Positions 18,535 through 26,460 of a stretch of 64,000 nucleotides of DNA are shown in pieces. The notes beneath the pieces are model-generated. The model made no database searches, was not told where the DNA came from, and saw only the letters and a program-made list of their open reading frames with translations. This DNA comes from Rhizobium sp. CFBP 8762 (lineage in GTDB: Bacteria; Pseudomonadota; Alphaproteobacteria; Rhizobiales; Rhizobiaceae). The stretch's first letter is position 1; each line of letters opens with the position of its first letter. Location: assembly GCF_014841565.1 (NCBI RefSeq), contig NZ_JACYUD010000002.1:662628-726627 (forward strand), in the 5' to 3' direction. The position numbers and the translations under genes are program-made.

Positions 18535-19476
18535 ATGAGAAAAATTCCGTCCCTGAAAGCACTCCAGGCATTTGAGGCAGCGGCCCGGCGTGGGTCTTTC
18601 GCTGCTGCCGCCGACGAACTGCACGTAACGGCCAGTGCTATCAGTCACCAGATCCGGTTTCTGGAACAGGAGGTCGGTGTCAGCCTGTTTCACCGCAACA
18701 CCCGAACGATTGCTCTGACGGATGTGGGGGAGAATTTTTTCCAGAGTATTTCCGAAGCCTTCATTACAATCGAAGCGGCCACCCGTGACATCGAACGGCA
18801 TGGCAAGTCCGATATTTTGACCGTTCATGCAGTTCCCAGCTTTGCGGCCCAGTGGCTCATGCCACGTTTGGCTCGCTTTAGCGCGCAGCACAGCAGTATC
18901 GACGTTCGCCTTTATGCCTCAGCCGATCCGGTTGATCTGAATGCCGGCCTTGTTGATGTAGACATCCGCTATGGCAGTGTGTTGCCAATCCGTGGTGTCG
19001 TTACCCTGCCATTGCCGGAAGAGGCCATCATGCCCTTTTGTTCGCCTGACTTTATTGCCCGGACACCGCATCACTTGCGACAGCCGAGCGATCTATGTCA
19101 GTGCACACTGATCCACTCGGAAGTGAACTTGTTGAGTTGGCGCGGCTGGGCAAAGAGGCATGATAATGTCCCACTGGATTTTGACAGGGGACCACGTTTC
19201 GACCGGTCCTTCATGGCCATCAGCGCTGCGGTCGATGGTCTTGGCGTTTGTCTGGAGAGCCATCTTCTGGTTGAACGGGAGCTTCAAACCGGTCGCCTTG
19301 TTCCGCTGTTTGAAGACAAGCGCAGCATGGTCGCATGCCACAGCCTGTCCACGCTGAAGGCCAAGCAGAACGTTCCAAAAATCAAGGCGTTCGAAAAATG
19401 GATTTTGAATGAGCTCGCTCGCTCACAGTACAAGCAGTTTGCCGAGGGCAAGGCGGGCTTGCCTCCTTTGGCATGA
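18535..19476 (+). CDS. LysR-family regulator, GcvA-like
   Basis: This regulator of 313 residues begins with a winged HTH typical of GcvA-like LysR proteins (SLKALQAFEAAARRGSFAAA, then ELHVTASAISHQIRFLEQ). A two-lobed effector domain follows, with VHAVPSFAAQWLMPRLARF and VDVDIRYGS. It lies between the divergent dehydrogenase gene and the TRAP/transketolase operon on its own strand, and probably controls both. The ATG at 18535 overlaps the preceding TGA (GTGAATGA context) and has a purine-rich site. Confidence 0.9.
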   Translation: MRKIPSLKALQAFEAAARRGSFAAAADELHVTASAISHQIRFLEQEVGVSLFHRNTRTIALTDVGENFFQSISEAFITIEAATRDIERHGKSDILTVHAVPSFAAQWLMPRLARFSAQHSSIDVRLYASADPVDLNAGLVDVDIRYGSVLPIRGVVTLPLPEEAIMPFCSPDFIARTPHHLRQPSDLCQCTLIHSEVNLLSWRGWAKRHDNVPLDFDRGPRFDRSFMAISAAVDGLGVCLESHLLVERELQTGRLVPLFEDKRSMVACHSLSTLKAKQNVPKIKAFEKWILNELARSQYKQFAEGKAGLPPLA

Positions 19477-19807
19477 AATCATTTCATGAATAGCGTTTCA
19501 TTTCGCGTTTGACCTAATGGAGGGTCCAAACAAATAGTAGTGACAGAGGGCCAGTTGGAGGAAACGCTGACCCTTTGGCAGAGCACGCTGCAACCGGACA
19601 TGTCCGGCTTGATGTCCGTGAGGGAGGAACTTCGCATGTTGTCAGTCCGCAAGGATACCAGGCACTGTTGTGTGCTGGACGCTGTCTTGTAACAGCATGA
19701 AGGGCACCATTTCTTTTTCGCCACGCTAGCAATGGACGACCGCGCCGGGAGGAGACCGGGCGTGATCGCTTCCGTTCAACACCATCGCCACAGGGAGGCA
19801 TTCAACA
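19477..19807. other. Leader region of the TRAP/transketolase operon
   Basis: These 331 bases contain the palindrome listed at 19594-19607 and a Shine-Dalgarno-like GGGAGG just before the DctP start. The length suggests that the main operon promoter lies here. No coding frame here is convincing. Confidence 0.5.
19594..19607. promoter_or_regulatory. 14-bp perfect palindrome upstream of TRAP operon
   Basis: CCGGACATGTCCGG is a perfect self-complementary 14-mer about 200 bases before the DctP start. It could be an operator for the TRAP/transketolase operon. It is GC-rich and does not look like the classical T-N11-A LysR box, so another regulator is possible. Confidence 0.35.
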
Positions 19808-20815
19808 ATGACTATGACGCTCAACAGACGCGGCTTTTTGGCTGGAACAACGGCCCTTCTCGCAGCCCCTGCAATCCTGTGTCTGCCGCGCGGTGCGCAG
19901 GCCGCCGTTGTCATGACACTTGGGCACAACGCAGCCCCCGGTAATCCGCGTGGCATTGCAGCAGACGAGTTTGCGCGCCTCGTTGCCGAAAAAACGGGCG
20001 GTGAGTACTCCGTGCGTGTTGCGGGTGCCGAACAGCTTGGCAACGAACAATCGCTGCTGACCAGCCTGCGCACCGGGGCCATTGATATGACGATCAACAG
20101 TCAGGGCTCCTGTGCTGCCCTTGTGCCGGAAATTGCGACCCTCGGCCTGCCCTTCCTGTTCGACACCAGTGACGCTGCTTTCAAGGTTCTCGAAGGGGAT
20201 ACCGGCAAGGCGCTGACGGAGCGGTTTGCGTCGATCAATATGGTTCCGCTCGGCTGGTGGGATAACGGCATTCGCCAGATCACCAATTCAAAACGCCCGA
20301 TCAACAAGGTTGCCGATCTTGCCGGGCTGACCATCCGCACACCATCAGACCCGATGACAATCGACATTTTCAGAACTCTGGGTGCAAACACCGAGCAAAT
20401 CAGCTTTGGCGAGCTGTATATCGCGCTCCAGCAAGGCGTTGTCGACGGACAAGAAAATCCGCTCACGAATATCGCCAGCTCCAAGCTTTACGAGGTGAAC
20501 CCCTTCATTTCCATGTCAGGGCACAAGTGGGAAGTTTCACCTTTTCTGATATCGCAAATTCGCTGGACACGGTTCAACGATACGCAAAAGACTGCCATTC
20601 AGGAAGCCGCTGATGCAGCAACCCGGATGCAGCGCGGGCTCATCAAGCAAGCCGAGGCCAAGCATCTGGAAACCTTCAAGGCCAATGCAAACCTGAAGAT
20701 CAACGAGGTCGACAAGGACGACTTTCGCAAGGCATCCGCACCGGTCGCGGAATTGTGGAAGGCCAAGCCCTTTGGGGAGTTCGTCAGCAACCTTATCGCA
20801 GCCACGAAGGCGTGA
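19808..20815 (+). CDS. TRAP transporter substrate-binding protein, DctP family
   Basis: This is a 335-residue periplasmic protein with a twin-arginine-like signal (NRRGFLAGTTALLAAPAI, cleavage near AQA-AV). The mature chain has the DctP features LGHNAAPGNPRG, EQLGNEQSLLTSLRTGAIDM, GWWDNGIRQITNSKRPI and IALQQGVVDGQENPL. The Arg in the fourth block (IRQITN) normally holds the ligand carboxylate or an equivalent group. It captures substrate for the DctQ/DctM pair that follows immediately. It opens an operon leading into split transketolase and sugar kinase genes, so the ligand is probably a sugar, polyol or sugar acid. Confidence 0.92.
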   Translation: MTMTLNRRGFLAGTTALLAAPAILCLPRGAQAAVVMTLGHNAAPGNPRGIAADEFARLVAEKTGGEYSVRVAGAEQLGNEQSLLTSLRTGAIDMTINSQGSCAALVPEIATLGLPFLFDTSDAAFKVLEGDTGKALTERFASINMVPLGWWDNGIRQITNSKRPINKVADLAGLTIRTPSDPMTIDIFRTLGANTEQISFGELYIALQQGVVDGQENPLTNIASSKLYEVNPFISMSGHKWEVSPFLISQIRWTRFNDTQKTAIQEAADAATRMQRGLIKQAEAKHLETFKANANLKINEVDKDDFRKASAPVAELWKAKPFGEFVSNLIAATKA

Positions 20816-20817
20816 CG

Positions 20818-21411
20818 ATGAACGGCCCTGACGAGACACAAAGGGAGAACCTTAGCGCGTTCGCCATGGTATCCCGCCATCCGCTGACACCGATGTTGAG
20901 GCTCGCAAACGGGCTCGATCGCGTCGTCTCCTTGATTGCGCGGGCTATCGTGCTCACCGCTGGCTGTGCCTTGCTGCTGTTGCTGTTCAGTAACGTGGTT
21001 GCCCGCTATGCTCTGGGCGGCGGCTTCTCTTTCGCGCAAGAAATGCCAGAGCGCATCTTCCCGTTCTTCATTATGGCGGGGGTTGCGCTTGGCGTGCAGC
21101 ATGGCGGGCACATGGCTGTCGAAATGCTGCCGGAAATGTTGGGCCGACGGGCTGAGCAGGTCTTTCGGATCATAGCGCAGACAATCGTGATCATCGGTCA
21201 CGCGGTTCTGGTCTACGTTACATTCGATGTAGCCAGTCTGTCATGGATCGACGTCAGCCCTGTGCTGAACCTGCCGGCAAGCTACAGCTATTATGCCCTT
21301 ACCGGGGGATCGGCAGCGGTCATCATTGCAACACTGGCGCTGGTCATTCGCGTGACGATCATCGGACCCGAAGCCATGCCGGTGCCCACGCCAGAGGAGA
21401 CGGGGCAATGA
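20818..21411 (+). CDS. TRAP transporter small membrane subunit, DctQ family
   Basis: This 197-residue protein has four predicted membrane segments. The second is followed by the family pattern FSFAQEMPERIFPFFIMAGVA and the block VQHGGHMAVEMLPEML. DctQ joins DctM to form the sodium-coupled importer. The start MNGPDETQ lies two bases after the DctP stop; a longer in-frame start would overlap DctP by more than 60 bases. Its stop overlaps the DctM ATG (ATGA). Confidence 0.9.
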   Translation: MNGPDETQRENLSAFAMVSRHPLTPMLRLANGLDRVVSLIARAIVLTAGCALLLLLFSNVVARYALGGGFSFAQEMPERIFPFFIMAGVALGVQHGGHMAVEMLPEMLGRRAEQVFRIIAQTIVIIGHAVLVYVTFDVASLSWIDVSPVLNLPASYSYYALTGGSAAVIIATLALVIRVTIIGPEAMPVPTPEETGQ

Positions 21412-22670
21412 TGAGTCTTGCGATGATCATTATTTTCTGCATCCTGATGATGCTGGCTGTGCCCGTTGGACATGCGCTGATCATATCGTCGTCCGCTGCC
21501 ATATACTTCTTCGGGGGCCTGCCCTTGAGCATCGTGGCCCAGCAACTCTACCAGCAAACCCAATCGTTCCCCATGCTGGCCATGCCCTTCTTCATGCTTG
21601 CCGGAACGCTGATGCTGGGCGGCAAACTGGGTGCGGAGCTGCTCAGCTTTGCGTCGAAGGTCATGGAACGTTGGCGCGGCGGGCCCTTGGCAACGACAGT
21701 CGTTGCTTCGGTCGTCTTTGGTGGCGTATCGGGCTCCGCCGTTGCCAATGCCAGCGCCCTCGGCTCGGTGCTCATTCCCTGGCAAAAGAAGCAGGGGTAT
21801 CCGGCCGCCCTGTGCTCGGCCAACAACTCGACGTCCGCCGTTATCGACATCTTAATTCCCCCGTCTATCCCACTCATCCTGTATTCGTTGGTCAGCGGCA
21901 CATCGATTGCGGATCTGTTCGTCGCTGGTCTTCTGCCTGGTGTTCTGCTTGCCGTCGGGCTTTTGTTGACCTGCAACTGGATTGCGCGTCGCCGCGGCTT
22001 CACTGCCCCCGAGCGGTCCGCCAACTTTCAGGAACTCAGCCGTCTTGCCTTCGTCTCCAGCCCGGCCCTGCTGTTGCCGGTCCTAATCCTGCTTGGATTG
22101 CGGTTCGGTATTGCCACCCCAACCGAAATTGCCGTCCTGGCGGTTGTCTATGCGCTGGTAATGAGTGTGTTCTTCTACCGAGACATTACCTGGAAACGAT
22201 TCCGCGACAACATGGTTGAAGCTGGCATTGCAACCGGTGTCGTCATGCTGGTTATCATCGGCAGTGCGGTTTGCGGCTGGATTCTGACCTTTGACCAGGT
22301 TCCCGAACGCTTCGCGGAATGGATCGGAGCCACTGTCCAGAATCCGATCCTGATCATTCTGTCCATGAACATTCTGCTGCTGATTGTTGGGATGCCGCTG
22401 GACCTGCCGCCTGCAATTCTGCTTCTCGGTCCAATCTTCGTGCCGCTGGCAGCATCCATCGGGCTTGATCCCGTTCAGCTGGGGTTGATCATGGTGCTGA
22501 ACCTCGGCATCGGGCTCTACACGCCGCCCATTGGCACGACCCTGTTCATATCCGCGTCTATCGCCAAAACGTCCCTTGGTGCCACAACGCGCGAGCTTTG
22601 GCCGTTCTTTCTGGTGTCGATGATCGTTCTGGCACTGGTCAGCTACGTCCCGGCGCTGACGATATACTGA
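21408..22670 (+). CDS. TRAP transporter large membrane subunit, DctM family
   Basis: This 420-residue protein has about 12 membrane segments and the DctM signatures AMPFFMLAGTLM, VVASVVFGGVSGSAVANASA, ANNSTSAVIDILIPPSIPLI and LGIGLYTPPIGTTLF. It is the sodium-driven transport subunit that receives substrate from DctP. ATG at 21408 overlaps the DctQ stop by four bases; an adjacent second ATG at 21411 is also possible. It is part of the same operon as the transketolase genes. Confidence 0.93.
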   Translation: MMSLAMIIIFCILMMLAVPVGHALIISSSAAIYFFGGLPLSIVAQQLYQQTQSFPMLAMPFFMLAGTLMLGGKLGAELLSFASKVMERWRGGPLATTVVASVVFGGVSGSAVANASALGSVLIPWQKKQGYPAALCSANNSTSAVIDILIPPSIPLILYSLVSGTSIADLFVAGLLPGVLLAVGLLLTCNWIARRRGFTAPERSANFQELSRLAFVSSPALLLPVLILLGLRFGIATPTEIAVLAVVYALVMSVFFYRDITWKRFRDNMVEAGIATGVVMLVIIGSAVCGWILTFDQVPERFAEWIGATVQNPILIILSMNILLLIVGMPLDLPPAILLLGPIFVPLAASIGLDPVQLGLIMVLNLGIGLYTPPIGTTLFISASIAKTSLGATTRELWPFFLVSMIVLALVSYVPALTIY

Positions 22671-22830
22671 CCCTGGCAACGCGGCGGGGATGACCGCCGC
22701 GCTGCTCCTGATGCTGCACAAAAAAGGCATCACACCAACCCTGTTTTCACACGTGTCGGCGATCAGCGGATTGCCGGGTGGTCCTTGCTGTGCCGACGCA
22801 AGCCACCTTCAGAGAAACAAAGGAGCGAAC

Positions 22831-23682
22831 ATGAGCGGTATCTCCGCCAGCCAGTTGCCAAACATGAGCCTGCCACGGCGCGCATGGGAAATCCGCCGCA
22901 AAGCCGTACGCATGGGCCAGGTTCAGGGGCAAGGTTATGTCGGTCAAGCCTTGGGCGTAGCCGATGTGCTTGCCGTGTCGTACTTCCACGCACTGAACTA
23001 TCGCGCTGACGATCCCGAATGGGCGGGCAGAGACCGGTTTTTGTTGTCCATTGGCCATTACGCTATTGCGCTCTATTCAGCGCTGATCGAGGCGGGTATC
23101 CTGCCCGATCAGGAACTTGAAACCTACGGCGCCGACGACAGCCGCCTGCCAATGTCTGGCATGGCTGCCTACACGCCCGGTATGGAAATAACCGGCGGCT
23201 CGCTGGGTCAGGGGCTTGGGATCGGCGTTGGAATGGCGCTTGCCCTGAGAGCCAAAAACAATCCGGCCTTCGTCTTCAACCTGATGTCGGATGGCGAACT
23301 CGGCGAAGGCTCTACCTGGGAGGCTGCCATGTCGGCGGCCCACCACAAGTTGTCCAACCTGATCTGCATTGTGGATTTCAATGATCAGCAGGCGGACGGC
23401 AAATCCACCCAAACGCTCAGTGCCGAACCGCTTGCGGACAAATGGGCAGCTTTTGGCTGGCATACACAGCGGGTCGACGGCAACGATATAGATGCGCTGG
23501 TCGCCGCTTTCGATACAGCCCGCAATCTGCCGGACCCTAAACCGCGCGTCATCATCTGCGATACACTGATGTGCAAGGGCATACCTTTCCTCGAAGCCCG
23601 TGAAATGGCGCATTTCGTTCGCGTGGAGCCCGACGAATGGCAAAAAGCGCTCGATGTTCTCGATGAAACCCGCCCGGCTTGA
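22831..23682 (+). CDS. Transketolase-like enzyme, N-terminal (TPP-binding) subunit
   Basis: This 283-residue protein equals the N-terminal half of transketolase. It includes DRFLLSIGHYAIALYSAL, the GGSLGQGLGIGVGMAL block and the TPP/metal motif MSDGELGEGSTWEAA followed by VDFNDQQADG. It is followed 14 bases later by the C-terminal subunit, so the active enzyme should be a heteromer. Split transketolases are frequent in dedicated catabolic loci, and one documented type acts on apulose-4-phosphate. The start MSGISASQ has an AAAGGAG site; the open frame upstream is intergenic. Acceptor and donor sugars are unknown. Confidence 0.9.
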   Translation: MSGISASQLPNMSLPRRAWEIRRKAVRMGQVQGQGYVGQALGVADVLAVSYFHALNYRADDPEWAGRDRFLLSIGHYAIALYSALIEAGILPDQELETYGADDSRLPMSGMAAYTPGMEITGGSLGQGLGIGVGMALALRAKNNPAFVFNLMSDGELGEGSTWEAAMSAAHHKLSNLICIVDFNDQQADGKSTQTLSAEPLADKWAAFGWHTQRVDGNDIDALVAAFDTARNLPDPKPRVIICDTLMCKGIPFLEAREMAHFVRVEPDEWQKALDVLDETRPA

Positions 23683-23696
23683 AGGACACGGACAGA

Positions 23697-24737
23697 ATGG
23701 TAACACGAACTTACGATCCGCACCGCAAATGGGAGCCTCGCATCCCCACGCCTGGTGAAGGCGGAAAAACCTCTGCAATGATCGCGTCGCTGGCCGCCGA
23801 AGGTTATGATGCGGTACCGGCGCCCTTTGGCCATGCGCTTGTCGCACAGGCCCGCAGCGACGCCCGCATCGTCGGCCTTACCGCCGATCTGGCAAAATAC
23901 ACCGATCTGCACATCTTCGCGGAAGCCTTTCCCGAACGGTTCTACCAGATGGGCATGGCAGAACAGGTCATGATCTCGGCTGCGGCAGGCATGGCACGGG
24001 AAGGCTTTATCCCTTTCGCCACGACCTACGCAGTCTTTGCGTCACGGCGCGCCTATGACTTCATCGCCATGGCAATCGCAGAGGAAAATCTGCCCGTCAA
24101 GATCGTTTGCGCCTTGCCGGGCCTTACAACCGGGTATGGCCCCAGCCATCAGGCAACAGAGGATTTCGCAATATTCCGCGGCCTTCCCAATCTGACAATT
24201 GTCGACCCATGCGACGCGATTGATGTTGCGCAAGCCGTACCGGCGCTCGTCGCGCATGACGGCCCTGTGTACATGCGCCTTCTCCGTGGCAAGGTCCCAT
24301 CCGTCATTCACAAACATTGCCCGGACTATCAGTTCGAACTGGGCAAAGCCAAACTGTTGCGGGATGGCAAGGATGTGCTCGTCATTGCATCCGGCTTTAT
24401 GACCATGCGCGCCCTGGACGCAGCAGTGGAGGCTGAAAAGGATGGTATTTCGATTGCCGTGCTGCACTGCCCGACGATCAAACCGCTCGATACGGACACG
24501 ATTCTGGCGCAAGCTGGACAACCCGGTCGTCTCGTTGTCACGGCGGAAAACCATACGCGCATTGGTGGTCTTGGCGAAGCGGTAGCATCGACGCTGCTGA
24601 CCAACGGCGTGACCCCGAAGTTCCGGATGATCGGCCTGCCGGACCAGTTTCTGGATGCGGGTGCCTTGCCGACGCTGCACGACCGCTACGGCATTTCGAC
24701 CACCGCGATACTCTCGCAGATCCGTGGCTGGCTCTGA
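23697..24737 (+). CDS. Transketolase-like enzyme, C-terminal subunit
   Basis: This 346-residue protein has the pyrimidine-binding domain (GLTADLAKYTDL, then GMAEQVMISAAAGMAREGFI, whose Glu activates TPP, and ATTYAVFASRRAYDF) and the transketolase C-terminal domain (VLVIASGFMT, VVTAENHTRIGGLGEAVA). With the preceding subunit it should transfer two-carbon ketol units. ATG at 23697 follows a GAAGGA site that overlaps the stop of the previous gene. A TTG upstream in frame is less likely. The product is cytoplasmic and part of the TRAP operon. Confidence 0.9.
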   Translation: MVTRTYDPHRKWEPRIPTPGEGGKTSAMIASLAAEGYDAVPAPFGHALVAQARSDARIVGLTADLAKYTDLHIFAEAFPERFYQMGMAEQVMISAAAGMAREGFIPFATTYAVFASRRAYDFIAMAIAEENLPVKIVCALPGLTTGYGPSHQATEDFAIFRGLPNLTIVDPCDAIDVAQAVPALVAHDGPVYMRLLRGKVPSVIHKHCPDYQFELGKAKLLRDGKDVLVIASGFMTMRALDAAVEAEKDGISIAVLHCPTIKPLDTDTILAQAGQPGRLVVTAENHTRIGGLGEAVASTLLTNGVTPKFRMIGLPDQFLDAGALPTLHDRYGISTTAILSQIRGWL

Positions 24738-24808
24738 CACGTCCACATCTCATCGTATTTTACATTCGCCCACGCCAAGCTCGGTGGGCACAGACAAAGG
24801 ATATCTAG

Positions 24809-25567
24809 ATGGCAACCGCTTTACTTGATGGAACATTCGCAGTGGTCACCGGTGCGGCGTCGAAGCGTGGTCTCGGCAAGGCTACCGCCCAACTTTTCGC
24901 CGATCACGGCGCAACCGTCGCAATTCTCGACCTTGAGGCAAGCGCCGCTATAGACGCCGCCGCCGATCTTGGATCACAGCACCTTGGCATGGCTTGCAAT
25001 GTTACGGATCTCGAGAGCGTTCGAAAGGTCGTTGACGAGTTGGTCACCCGGTGGGGACAGATCGATATCCTCGTCAACAATGCCGGCATCACGCAACCCT
25101 TGAAGATCCTGGATATCGCGCCCGAGAATTACGACGCCGTTCTGGATGTTAACCTGCGCGGCACATTGTATTGCAGTCAGGCAGTCATTCCCCATATGCG
25201 GGCTCGCCAAAGCGGCAAGATCATCAATATGTCCTCCGTCTCCGCGCAGCGCGGCGGTGGCATTTTCGGTGGGCCCCATTATTCTGCCGCGAAGGCCGGT
25301 GTTCTGGGCCTCACCAAAGCCATGGCTCGTGAACTTGCACCCGATAATGTGCGCGTAAATGCTATTTGCCCTGGCTTTATAGCGACCGACATCACCGCAG
25401 GCATGCTGACACCGGACAAGCTGGAGGAGATCAAGGCGGGCATTCCAATGGGCCGTGCGGGAACCGCTTCCGATGTGGCGGGCTGCGCCCTTTTCCTTGC
25501 CTCCGACCTGTCCGCCTACGTCACCGGCTCGGAAGTCGATGTCAATGGCGGATCCTTGATCCACTGA
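24809..25567 (+). CDS. Short-chain dehydrogenase/reductase of the TRAP operon
   Basis: This 252-residue classical SDR has VTGAASKRGLGKATA near residue 14, NNAGI, the catalytic Ser in NMSSVSAQRGGG, the YSAAK pair and the C-terminal AYVTGSEVDVNGG. It lies 71 bases after the transketolase gene on the same strand. In this setting it probably oxidises the imported polyol or aldose to the ketose used downstream, or interconverts intermediates. Coenzyme and substrate cannot be read reliably, though the short Asp-bearing strand end (LDLEA) fits NAD. Confidence 0.88.
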   Translation: MATALLDGTFAVVTGAASKRGLGKATAQLFADHGATVAILDLEASAAIDAAADLGSQHLGMACNVTDLESVRKVVDELVTRWGQIDILVNNAGITQPLKILDIAPENYDAVLDVNLRGTLYCSQAVIPHMRARQSGKIINMSSVSAQRGGGIFGGPHYSAAKAGVLGLTKAMARELAPDNVRVNAICPGFIATDITAGMLTPDKLEEIKAGIPMGRAGTASDVAGCALFLASDLSAYVTGSEVDVNGGSLIH

Positions 25568-25604
25568 TACGCGGTCGACGCAATTCTTGCAGGAGAACAG
25601 CACG

Positions 25605-26423
25605 ATGAAACTTGGACTGGGCAGTTATGCCTTTCGCTGGTCTATTGGCATAAAGGACGTGCAACCCGCCACGCCCATGACGGCAATGGAGGTTCTTGAG
25701 ATTGCCCATCTCCATGGCTTGCACGTCGTGCAATATGCCGACAATCTGCCGCTAGACCGGCTGACGCCCCATGATCACCACGCCCTGAAGGCACGCGCGG
25801 ATGACTATGGCATGGCGCTGGAACTGGGCACGCAATCTTTCAACGCTGCGGAACTCGCCCGCTATATTCCCATCGGCGAGCGTATCGGTGCCAGAATCCT
25901 GAGAGTGGCGCTTGATGCGGAGGATGCGTTGATTCCTGTACCGGAACTAGCCGCCGAAATCCGCGATCTGCTTCCGGATGGAAGGAAAGCTGGCCTGCGC
26001 TTTGCCATTGAAAACCACTTCAACTACCCCTCTTCGAAGATGGTTCAGTTGCTCGATACGGTCGCAGATGATGCGCTGGGCGTATGCCTGGATGTGGCCA
26101 ATTCCATCTGCGCTGGCGAATGGCCAATGACAACGGTCAAGATGCTGGCACCCTACGCGATCAACCTGCACCTGAAAGACTATCAGATCACACCGGATCC
26201 TTATGGAGTGGGGTTCCGCATTCATGGTACACCGCTGGGCGAAGGGCGCGCCGAGATTGCCGAGATACTTGAACAGCTTGCGCATTGCCCTGATGATATG
26301 AGTTGCATCCTCGAGCACTGGTTGCCGCAGACGACAGATATCGAAGCGACCTGCCGTCAGGAACATGCGTGGTTGCAACGCACCGTAGCGGCGGCAAAAA
26401 GGTTCGTACCCGGCAACCCTTGA
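25605..26423 (+). CDS. TIM-barrel sugar isomerase/epimerase, AP-endonuclease-2 type
   Basis: This 272-residue protein of the xylose-isomerase-like superfamily shows metal-ligand blocks in the expected order: FAIENHFNYPS (Glu), VCLDVANSICAG (Asp), INLHLKDYQI (His) and GFRIHGTPLGEGRAEIAEI (His, Glu). Such enzymes isomerise or epimerise short sugars, sugar phosphates or ketoses. The start MKLGLGSY follows AGGAGA; a Met six codons upstream is less well spaced. Between an SDR and a dihydroxyacetone-type kinase it probably handles a C4-C5 ketose. No specific member is recognised. Confidence 0.85.
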   Translation: MKLGLGSYAFRWSIGIKDVQPATPMTAMEVLEIAHLHGLHVVQYADNLPLDRLTPHDHHALKARADDYGMALELGTQSFNAAELARYIPIGERIGARILRVALDAEDALIPVPELAAEIRDLLPDGRKAGLRFAIENHFNYPSSKMVQLLDTVADDALGVCLDVANSICAGEWPMTTVKMLAPYAINLHLKDYQITPDPYGVGFRIHGTPLGEGRAEIAEILEQLAHCPDDMSCILEHWLPQTTDIEATCRQEHAWLQRTVAAAKRFVPGNP

Positions 26424-26460
26424 ACCCGGCCAATGTGTCAGTTTACGAAGCGAAAGAACC

